From Actinomadura physcomitrii (GTDB lineage: Bacteria > Actinomycetota > Actinomycetes > Streptosporangiales > Streptosporangiaceae), in the NCBI RefSeq assembly GCF_008923205.2, contig NZ_WBMS02000010.1, positions 124,001-188,000 of the forward strand: a stretch of DNA of 64,000 nucleotides, given 5' to 3'. Positions 58,120 to 64,000 of this stretch are shown here, in pieces (within the stretch, counting starts at the first letter, position 1; each line of letters starts with the position of its first letter). The position numbers and the translations under genes were made by a program. The notes beneath the pieces are model-generated. The model was not told the origin of the DNA. It worked only from the letters and a program-made list of their open reading frames with translations, and did no database searches.

Positions 58120-58364
58120 GGTGTCCCCCTCCCCCAGGGTTCTCCGCGACGAAATCGACATTTCACTCAAATCGCTCCTGCTGTCGCCGTTCCCCGGATC
58201 CCCGGATCAATGCACGCCCCGGCCCGGATTCGGGCACCCCGCCGGACCGGCGGAGACCGACCGGTACACAGACGTAACTGGAATCCCCCACGAAACGCGC
58301 AGGGAATGGATAGTCTCCCTCCGATCACATTTGGTTAGGTAAGACAATCTGGAGCACCTGCCGC
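58120..58364. promoter_or_regulatory. divergent intergenic region of esterase and DUF2637 genes
   Basis: The 245 bp hold two CCCCGGATC direct repeats near 58195 and an AT-richer end with GGGA...TCCC inverted repeats at about 58303-58320. TTTGGTTAGG near 58330 resembles one half of an iron-box (IdeR/DmdR) sequence, but the second half does not match. Confidence 0.3.
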
Positions 58365-59489
58365 ATGAGCGCTGCCAACCGGGTACAGGTCATCACACGG
58401 TGGGGGGCCATCGCCTTCATGGCGATCGCGGTCATGACCGCGACCGCGGGCGGCTTCGCCCAGTCCTACGCCGGGCTCTACCACTGGGCGCTGGAACACG
58501 GCCTGCGCGGATGGAAGGCCGACTCGTTCCCGCTGCTGGTCGACCTTTTCATCATCGTGGGCGAACTCGGCCTCTTCCTGCTCGCCGTCGACGCCTTCGT
58601 GCTGCGCCGCCGGGACATGATGAGCTGGCTGGACTTCTTCCTGCCGCTCGCCATCGCCCTCGCGGGTTGGACGGCCAGCCTCATCTTCAACGTCGGGCAC
58701 GTCGGGCACCGGTCGTTCTCCTACCAGGCGACGGCCGCCGTCCCGCCGATCGTGTCGATGCTGGGCCTGTTCGTCCTGCTGCGAACACTGCACCGGTACG
58801 TCTCCCGCCAGTCCGCCGAGGAGGAGCCGAAGCCCGCCGAGCCCGCGCCGCGCGCCATCGCCGGCCCGGTCACGCTGCAGCAGATCACGCTGATGCCGCT
58901 GCGCAACACCGGGCCCTTCCCGCAGATCCAGGTGCCCGGCCACTCCGGCAAGGCGATCGAGTCCGGGACGAACGGCACCGCGAACGGCACGGCGAACGAA
59001 GCGGCGACCGCAAGGACCCGCGAGGCCGAACCGGCCGCCGCCCCGGCACCGTCCGCCGCCGCGCCCGCCTCACCGGCCGCCGCCCGCGAGCCCGAGCCGG
59101 CCCCCGCGCCCGAGCCGGATCCGGAGCTGGCCGCGGTCAGCGCCGCCGCGCGCGGCAGCCTCAACGGCCGCAGCGCGGTCGGCACCCCGCACGAGGAGCC
59201 CGCCCCCGGCCCCGACCCGGAGAACCTGCGCACCATCGTCATCGACGTCCTCGAGCGGCGGCACGGCGACATCGCCGCGACGCTCGCCGAGGTGCGCGCC
59301 GAGGGCTACACGTGCGACGAGGCCGAGATCCGCCGGATCAGCGACAACCACTGGTTCCCCTACGCGGTGTACCGGCTGCTGGCCAAGCACCACGGCGACG
59401 GCGAGCTGGTCGCCAGGGAGCTCGGCGAGCAGGGCATCGTCTACGACCAGGCGGCGCTGGACGAGCTCGTCCGCTCCTGGCGCGTCTGA
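58365..59489 (+). CDS. DUF2637 membrane protein
   Basis: A 374-residue protein of the DUF2637 family, common in actinomycetes and often found on mobile elements. Four hydrophobic helices lie in residues 10-145 (AIAFMAIAVMTATAGGFAQ and VDLFIIVGELGLFLLAVDAF are the clearest). A long Ala/Pro/Glu-rich linker leads to a C-terminal helical domain. That domain repeats a motif, RHGDIAATLAEVRAEGY and HHGDGELVARELGEQGI, which looks like two helix-turn-helix-like units. No other plasmid-type gene is adjacent. A hairpin terminator follows. Confidence 0.82.
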   Translation: MSAANRVQVITRWGAIAFMAIAVMTATAGGFAQSYAGLYHWALEHGLRGWKADSFPLLVDLFIIVGELGLFLLAVDAFVLRRRDMMSWLDFFLPLAIALAGWTASLIFNVGHVGHRSFSYQATAAVPPIVSMLGLFVLLRTLHRYVSRQSAEEEPKPAEPAPRAIAGPVTLQQITLMPLRNTGPFPQIQVPGHSGKAIESGTNGTANGTANEAATARTREAEPAAAPAPSAAAPASPAAAREPEPAPAPEPDPELAAVSAAARGSLNGRSAVGTPHEEPAPGPDPENLRTIVIDVLERRHGDIAATLAEVRAEGYTCDEAEIRRISDNHWFPYAVYRLLAKHHGDGELVARELGEQGIVYDQAALDELVRSWRV

Positions 59490-59528
59490 CGCGTCCGCAC
59501 CACCGGCACCGCGAGCGCACCGCTCGTC

Positions 59529-59562
59529 CGGGACCGGCCGTCCGAAAGGGCGGCCGGTCCCG
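59529..59562 (+). terminator. hairpin terminator with GAAA tetraloop
   Basis: A 15-bp stem with one G-T wobble closes a GAAA tetraloop, starting 40 bp after the DUF2637 stop. Confidence 0.7.
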
Positions 59563-59679
59563 TCCGTTTCCGGGGCCATCGCGGCCCGCGGACGGTTTCC
59601 CCCGGACTCCGCACCGATCCCGTGCGACGCTGGACGCGCATCTCATGCCCATGCCGCATCAGCGATGCCGGGAGACATC

Positions 59680-60648
59680 ATGAAGACGCAACTGCTCGCG
59701 GTGGCCGCCGCGGCCGCCCTCGGCGGCGCCCTCACCGGGTACCTGGTCGCCCCCTCGCCCGGCGACGCCGCCGCCCGCCCCGCCGCCGCCCTCGTCACCG
59801 GAACCCTGCACGCCGCGCTGAACATGCCGGCGGGCGACCGCGCGAAGGCCGCGGCGCTCGGCTACGACCTGTTCGACGTGGACCCCGACGCCGGCGAGAT
59901 CGCCTCGCTGCCGAAGGGCGGCCGGGCGCTGCTCTGGGTCGGCAACACCACCTGCGGGGACTTCCAGCAGAACAGCGCGCCGGCGTTCGCCGACACGGTG
60001 AAGCGGTTCGCCGGCGACGACCGCGTGTACGGCTGGTACCTGTCGGACGAGCCGAACCCCGACCAGTGCCCGGACATCGCCGCGAAGCTGCGGCGGCGCG
60101 CCGACATCGTGCACCGGTACGCGCCGGGCCAGAAGGCGTTCGCGTCGCTGACGGACTGGCCGATGGGTCCGCTCAAGCCGTCGGAGACCCACCTCGACCT
60201 GATCGGGCTCGACCCCTACCCGTGCCGCTCCGGCCGCGGCGGATGCGACCTGAACGCGATCGACACGATGGTCGGCCAGGCGACCCGGGCCGGGTTCACC
60301 AAGAAGATGATCGTGCCGGTGTTCCAGACGTTCGGGCAGTCCTGCAGCGACGGCGAGAAGAACTGGCGGCTGCCGCGCGCGGGCGAGATGAGGGCGATCC
60401 TCGCCCGGTGGGACCGGCTCGTCCCGCGGCCCGCGTTCGACATCAGCTACTCGTGGGGCCGGCAGGACGCCTGGGCGTGCCCCGCGCTCGCCGACGCCGA
60501 CGGCAGCGGCGGCAACCCCGACCTGCAGGCGGTCATGCGGAAGCACAACCTGCGCCGCACCGGCCCGGGCGTCCCCGAGCGGGATCCGGCGCCCGCGCCG
60601 AGCCCGACCGCCACCACCGGCTCCTGCCCGGAACCGGCGAAGCCGTAG
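59680..60648 (+). CDS. secreted glycoside-hydrolase-like TIM-barrel protein
   Basis: A 322-residue secreted protein. The signal peptide MKTQLLAVAAAAALGGALTG is followed by a mature domain with VYGWYLSDEPNPDQC, THLDLIGLDPYPC and DISYSWGRQDAWACP. This pattern of beta-strand-plus-acidic residues is found in TIM-barrel glycosidases, with Asp/Glu in SDEPN as a likely catalytic or structural residue. Several cysteines suggest disulfides. The family is not certain and no substrate can be named. ATG 59680 has a GGAG site; a longer ATG at 59665 is possible. A strong bidirectional terminator follows. Confidence 0.75.
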   Translation: MKTQLLAVAAAAALGGALTGYLVAPSPGDAAARPAAALVTGTLHAALNMPAGDRAKAAALGYDLFDVDPDAGEIASLPKGGRALLWVGNTTCGDFQQNSAPAFADTVKRFAGDDRVYGWYLSDEPNPDQCPDIAAKLRRRADIVHRYAPGQKAFASLTDWPMGPLKPSETHLDLIGLDPYPCRSGRGGCDLNAIDTMVGQATRAGFTKKMIVPVFQTFGQSCSDGEKNWRLPRAGEMRAILARWDRLVPRPAFDISYSWGRQDAWACPALADADGSGGNPDLQAVMRKHNLRRTGPGVPERDPAPAPSPTATTGSCPEPAKP

Positions 60649-60658
60649 CCGCGCAAGG

Positions 60659-60695
60659 CGGAACCCCCGGCCGCGGGAGGCGGCCGGGGGTTCCG
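60659..60695. terminator. bidirectional hairpin terminator
   Basis: A 16-bp perfect stem, GGAACCCCCGGCCGC with GCGGCCGGGGGTTCC plus one closing C-G pair, surrounds a 5-base loop. It lies between the convergent TIM-barrel and exporter genes. Confidence 0.8.
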
Positions 60696-60757
60696 GGGCG
60701 GGGCTGCGTGCGGCGGGCCGCGTCAGCGGTCCGCCGGGAGGGGGCGTTCTCGCCGGT

Positions 60758-62470
60758 TCACGCGGCGTCCTTCCCGGCCTTCACCGGCTCCGGCGCGTCC
60801 GCCGCCGTGTCGTCGTGGACGTAGCGGCGGCCGCGCAGCAGCGAGGCCAGCGCCGCGATCAGCGACATCGCGATCGCCATGGTGAACACGATCACCAGGC
60901 CGTGGTGGAACGGGTCGGAGATCAGGTGCGGGAAGTACGACCGGCCGGTCAGCGTGGCGACGTCGTGCGGGTCCATGCCCGCCAGCGCGTGGAAGGGCGT
61001 CAGCAGGTTCTGGATCGGGTTGTAGCCGAGGAACGCCGCGAACAGCGTGCCGACCGGCGGTGTCTGGCCGACCTGCGCGGCGACGTCGGGCGAGACGCCG
61101 TGCGAGGTCAGTCCGCCGGTCAGCGTCTTCGGCAGCGAGTTCGACAGCCCGGCGATCATCAGCGAGAAGAACACCCCGATCGACAGCACCATGCCGGCGT
61201 TCATGAAGGTGGCGCGCATGCCGGACGCGGCGCCGCGCTGCCCGGCCGGCACCGAGTTCATGATCGCGGTGGTGTTGGGCGCGGCGAACAGCCCGGAGCC
61301 GATCCCGTTGAGGAAGATCAGCAGCGCGAAGACCCCGTAGTTGAAGTCCGTCGGGACCAGCAGCAGGCCGAGGAAGGCCAGCCCGGACAGCACCAGCCCG
61401 CCCGAGGCGAACGCGCGGGCCCCGTAGCGGTCGGACAGGTAGCCCGAGATCGGCCCGGCCACCAGGAATCCGACGGTCAGCGGAAGCAGGTAGATGCCGG
61501 CCCACAGCGGGGTGTCCTCGAAGTCGTAGCCGTGCAGCGGCAGCCAGATGCCCTGCAACCAGATGATCAGCATGAACTGCATGCCGCCGCGGGCGATCGC
61601 GGCGAGCAGCCCGGCCGCGTTCCCGGCCGCGAACGCGCGGATCTTGAACAGGTCGAGGTGGAACATCGGCTCGTCGACCTTGGTCTCGATGTAGCAGAAG
61701 ACCACGAGGACGGCGACGCCGCCGATGACGCCCGCCAGCACCCACGGGTTCGTCCAGCCCATGTCGTGGCCGCCGTACGGCTGGATCCCGTAGGTGATCG
61801 CGGCCAGCAGCGCGGTCAGCCCGACCGCGAAGGTCGCGTTGCCGATCCAGTCGATCTTGGCGCGGACGGCCCGGGTGGCCGTCTCGATCAGGCTGTGGTA
61901 CGCCCAGACCGTCCCGACCAGCCCGATCGGGGCGGAGGCGAAGAACACCAGCCGCCAGTTGACCTCGCTGAGCAGGCCGCCGGCGACCAGGCCGAGGAAC
62001 GTTCCGGCGATGCCGGCGACCTGGTTGACGCCCATCGCCATGCCGCGCCGGTCGGCCGGGAACGCGTCGGTGAGGATCGCGGCGGAGTTGGCCATCAGCA
62101 TGGCGCCGCCGATGCCCTGGAACACCCGCCAGGCGATGAGCCAGACGGCGCCGGCGCTGCCGTGCAGCGGGTCCAGCCCGAGCATGATCGTCCCGACCGT
62201 GAAGACGGCGAAGCCGGCGTTGTACATCCGGACGCGCCCGAACATGTCACCGAGCCGGCCGAGCGTCACCACCAGCACCGCGGAGACGAGCATGTAGCCC
62301 ATCAGGATCCACAGCAGGTAGCTGACGTTGCCCGGTTCCAGCGGGTTCAGATGGATCCCGCGGAAGATCGCCGGCAGCGAGATGATCACGATCGAGGAGT
62401 TGACCGTCGCGAGCAGCATGCCCAGCGTCGTGTTGCTCAGCGCGATCCACGGATAGTGCTTGGTCGGCAC
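60758..62470 (-). CDS. MFS drug exporter, DHA2 (14-helix) family
   Basis: A 570-residue multidrug exporter. It begins with YPWIALSNTTLGMLLATVNSS and IVIISLPAIFRGI; the loop motif GRLGDMFGRVRMYN follows, and AAILTDAFPADRRGMAMGV continues. At 570 residues it is longer than typical DHA2 members because of an extended loop (SHGVSPDVAAQVGQTPP) before the last helices. The GTG start has a GGGGAGGGG site. An inverted repeat of TAGTT/AACTA and a perfect ATCATATGAT palindrome lie just upstream, a MarR-operator-like arrangement, but no marR gene is adjacent. Confidence 0.92.
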   Translation of the reverse strand: MPTKHYPWIALSNTTLGMLLATVNSSIVIISLPAIFRGIHLNPLEPGNVSYLLWILMGYMLVSAVLVVTLGRLGDMFGRVRMYNAGFAVFTVGTIMLGLDPLHGSAGAVWLIAWRVFQGIGGAMLMANSAAILTDAFPADRRGMAMGVNQVAGIAGTFLGLVAGGLLSEVNWRLVFFASAPIGLVGTVWAYHSLIETATRAVRAKIDWIGNATFAVGLTALLAAITYGIQPYGGHDMGWTNPWVLAGVIGGVAVLVVFCYIETKVDEPMFHLDLFKIRAFAAGNAAGLLAAIARGGMQFMLIIWLQGIWLPLHGYDFEDTPLWAGIYLLPLTVGFLVAGPISGYLSDRYGARAFASGGLVLSGLAFLGLLLVPTDFNYGVFALLIFLNGIGSGLFAAPNTTAIMNSVPAGQRGAASGMRATFMNAGMVLSIGVFFSLMIAGLSNSLPKTLTGGLTSHGVSPDVAAQVGQTPPVGTLFAAFLGYNPIQNLLTPFHALAGMDPHDVATLTGRSYFPHLISDPFHHGLVIVFTMAIAMSLIAALASLLRGRRYVHDDTAADAPEPVKAGKDAA

Positions 62471-62491
62471 GCTCTCCCCTCCCCAGAGAAA

Positions 62492-62520
62492 TAGTTTCTT
62501 GTGCTAACTAATCATATGAT
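62492..62520. promoter_or_regulatory. MarR-like operator and -10 of the exporter gene
   Basis: TAGTT (62492-62496) and AACTA (62506-62510) form an inverted repeat with a 9-bp spacer, followed by the palindrome ATCATATGAT (62511-62520). On the minus strand the latter includes TATGAT, a good -10. The order -10, operator, start suits repression. Confidence 0.45.
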
Positions 62521-62706
62521 GGGATTTGTCCGCCAGCGCGGTACCGGGTGGCCCCTGTCACCTCCCGGCCCGGACGTTCTCCCCATCACTCCCCCATCAC
62601 CGGACGGATCGCCGGGCGCGCGGCCGGCGGCCGGCCGCCCCGGCGAGTGCGCGGAGCGCCGCCGGTTTCTGGGATCCTGCTGATCACCCGGGACGAGAGG
62701 GACGAG

Positions 62707-63117
62707 ATGCAGGGGACACGACACCGGCTGAGCCTGGATGACGAGCGGGTCCGGGAGTTCTGGCGGGAACGGCGGGTGTGCACGCTGGTCACGGTCCGGC
62801 CGGACGGCACGCCGCACGCGGTGCCGGTGGGCGCGACGCTGGACGCGGGCGCCGGGCTGGTGCGCGTGATCACCTCGGCCGGGTCGGCGAAGGCGCGGCA
62901 CGTGCGGGCGGCGGGCGCGGCCGGGCTGCCGGTCGCGGTGAGCCAGGTGGACGGCCGGCACTGGGTCACGGTCGAGGGCCGGGCCGTCCTGCGGACGGAC
63001 GCCGCCGCGGTCGCGGACGCCGAGCGCCGGTACGCCGAGCGGTACAGGCCGCCGCGCGCCAACCCGGAGCGGGTCGTCATCGAGGTCGCGGTGGGGCGGG
63101 TGCTGGGCAATGTCTGA
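62707..63117 (+). CDS. PPOX-class flavin/F420-dependent oxidoreductase-like protein
   Basis: A 136-residue split-barrel protein of the pyridoxamine-5'-phosphate-oxidase-like class. RRVCTLVTVRPDGTPHAVPVGATLD is the N-terminal strand pair, and HWVTVEGRAVLRTD lies in the centre. In actinomycetes many such proteins bind F420 or haem. ATG 62707 follows a GAGAGGGACGAG site; the longer frame upstream is Arg/Pro rich and unlikely to be translated. The stop overlaps the cobL-like start by 8 bp, so the two genes are coupled. Confidence 0.83.
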   Translation: MQGTRHRLSLDDERVREFWRERRVCTLVTVRPDGTPHAVPVGATLDAGAGLVRVITSAGSAKARHVRAAGAAGLPVAVSQVDGRHWVTVEGRAVLRTDAAAVADAERRYAERYRPPRANPERVVIEVAVGRVLGNV

Positions 63118-64000
63118 CGGGATCACCCGGCCCGACCTGCGGGTGGACGCACCCGGGCAGGCGGCGCCGGCGCCGGACGTCTGGGTCGTCGGGATCGGCG
63201 CGGACGGCTGGGAGGGCCTCACCGAGCCCGCTCGGGACGCGTTCCGCAAGGCTGACGTGATCATGGGCGGACCGCGGCAGCTCGGGCTGCTGCCGGACCT
63301 GGACGCCGAGCGGGCGCTGTGGCCGTCGCCGATGCTGCCGGGGCTGCCGTCGCTGTTCGAGGCGCACCGGGGCCGCCGGATCGCGGTCGCGGCGAGCGGC
63401 GACCCGATGTTCTACGGGGTGGGGACGGCGCTGGTCCGGCTGCTGGGCGCGCAGCGGGTTCGGGTGGTGCCGCACGCGTCGTCGCTGTCGCTGGCGTGCG
63501 CGCGGCTCCACTGGCCGGTGGAGGACACCGAGGTCGTGAGCGCGGTCGGACGGCCGCTGTCGGTGCTCGCCGCGGTGCTCGCGCCGCGCCGCCGGGTGCT
63601 GGTGCTGAGCGCGGGCGCGGACACGCCCGCCGAGGTCAGGGCCCTGCTGGACGAGCGCGGCTACGGCGCCAGCGAGGTGACCGTGCTGGAGCGGCTGGGC
63701 GCGCAGGACGAGCGCGTCGGCCCCGTCCCGGACGACCCCGCCGCGCTGAACGTCGTCGCGATCCGCTGCGACGGCCCTGGGACGCCGGTCGTGCCGGGCC
63801 TGCCGGACGACTCCTACGAGCACGACGGCCAGATCACCAAGCGGGAGGTCCGGGCGATCACGCTGGCGCGGCTGGGGCCGGTGCCGGGCGAGCTGCTGTG
63901 GGACGTCGGGGCGGGCGCCGGGAGCATCGGGATCGAGTGGATGCGCGCGCACCGGTCGTGCCGGGCGATCGCGGTCGAGGAGCGGGAGCGGCGCGCGGCG
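63110..64000 (+). CDS. cobL: precorrin-6Y C5,15-methyltransferase (CobL/CbiET), cut by window end
   Basis: A frame open for 297 codons to the end of the window. The N-terminal CbiE domain has VWVVGIGADGWEGLTEPAR, ADVIMGGPRQL, and the SAM-binding loop VAASGDPMFYGVG. After about residue 195 comes the CbiT domain, with SYEHDGQITKREVRAITLARL and the SAM site WDVGAGAGSIGIEW near 265. The fused CbiE-CbiT enzyme methylates C5 and C15 of precorrin-6Y and removes the C12 acetate carboxyl in aerobic cobalamin synthesis. The ATG 63110 overlaps the PPOX gene by 8 bp. The last 100 or so residues lie outside. Confidence 0.92.
   Translation, partial: MSDGITRPDLRVDAPGQAAPAPDVWVVGIGADGWEGLTEPARDAFRKADVIMGGPRQLGLLPDLDAERALWPSPMLPGLPSLFEAHRGRRIAVAASGDPMFYGVGTALVRLLGAQRVRVVPHASSLSLACARLHWPVEDTEVVSAVGRPLSVLAAVLAPRRRVLVLSAGADTPAEVRALLDERGYGASEVTVLERLGAQDERVGPVPDDPAALNVVAIRCDGPGTPVVPGLPDDSYEHDGQITKREVRAITLARLGPVPGELLWDVGAGAGSIGIEWMRAHRSCRAIAVEERERRAA

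Noticed and set aside
58325..58350. Iron-box (IdeR/DmdR) operator before the DUF2637 gene
   Set aside because: Only the first half (TTTGGTTAGG) fits the known consensus; the second half does not, and no iron gene is nearby.
1..64000. tRNA, rRNA, riboswitch or prophage genes
   Set aside because: Reading both strands showed no cloverleaf with a conserved T-loop, no rRNA segments, no recognisable riboswitch core and no integrase or phage structural genes. A covariance-model search would be needed to exclude small RNAs.

Overview
The window is about 73% G+C, with dense coding, third positions that are almost always G or C, frequent GTG and TTG starts, and many 4-bp ATGA gene overlaps. It carries a complete conservon (sensor kinase, roadblock protein, DUF742 protein, small GTPase), a DUF574 methyltransferase, a SpoIIE-type phosphatase, a STAS antagonist and many TetR regulators. 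This points to a filamentous high-GC actinomycete, probably of the Thermomonosporaceae/Streptosporangiales type (Actinomadura-like). That assignment is an inference from gene content; no rRNA or tRNA gene was found. All functional calls rest on recognised motifs and domain order, not on a database search.

Layout. 1-5,800: end of a STAS gene, a TetR-ferredoxin-P450 operon, a DHA2-type exporter, and a divergent MpaB-like/TetR pair with two matching operators. 6,070-7,913: an ABC exporter. 7,950-14,325: an aromatic meta-cleavage block in which galB-, galC- and galD-like genes and a VOC-type extradiol dioxygenase are translationally coupled, followed by a convergent NAD-dependent dehydrogenase, a GntR/FCD regulator and a MetE-core methyltransferase. 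The same operator-like sequence lies in front of the operon and in front of the regulator gene, and a perfect 27-bp hairpin separates the two convergent units. 14,369-21,000: DNA polymerase I, a SpoIIE phosphatase, a DUF574 protein and a secreted M28 peptidase. 21,177-25,155: the conservon, followed by a 13-bp tandem repeat array.

25,300-42,530 is largely acyl-CoA and aromatic-acid metabolism: a TetR/acyl-CoA dehydrogenase pair, an unusual membrane cNMP/winged-helix/cyclase-like protein, an IclR regulator with a reductase and a CYP199A-like P450, then an aerobic benzoyl-CoA (box) pathway set (benzoate-CoA ligase, BoxC, BoxB) with a PaaX-family regulator. Two thioesterases, an enoyl-CoA hydratase-like protein and an orphan formate-dehydrogenase-type FeS/NrfD pair follow. 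P450 and ring-cleavage genes could feed benzoates into the box pathway and trihydroxy or methoxylated aromatics into the gal pathway, giving acetyl-CoA, pyruvate and oxaloacetate.

42,800-64,000 is mixed: TetR genes, a decayed MBL-fold hydrolase gene, a 970-residue HTH-STAND-WD40 protein divergent from a small secreted protein, NAD kinase, secreted proteins, a hemerythrin-like protein next to a half-length cytochrome b, a Crp-type regulator, a double DUF427 protein, an erythromycin-esterase-like protein, a DUF2637 membrane protein, a second DHA2 exporter, a PPOX-type flavin protein, and the start of a cobL/cbiET cobalamin gene cut by the window end.

The most interesting items are the gal-type operon with a VOC dioxygenase and its apparent GntR regulon, the 27-bp perfect hairpin, the box cluster without boxA, the cNMP/cyclase-like fusion, the half cytochrome b, and the 13-bp repeat array that begins at a stop codon.
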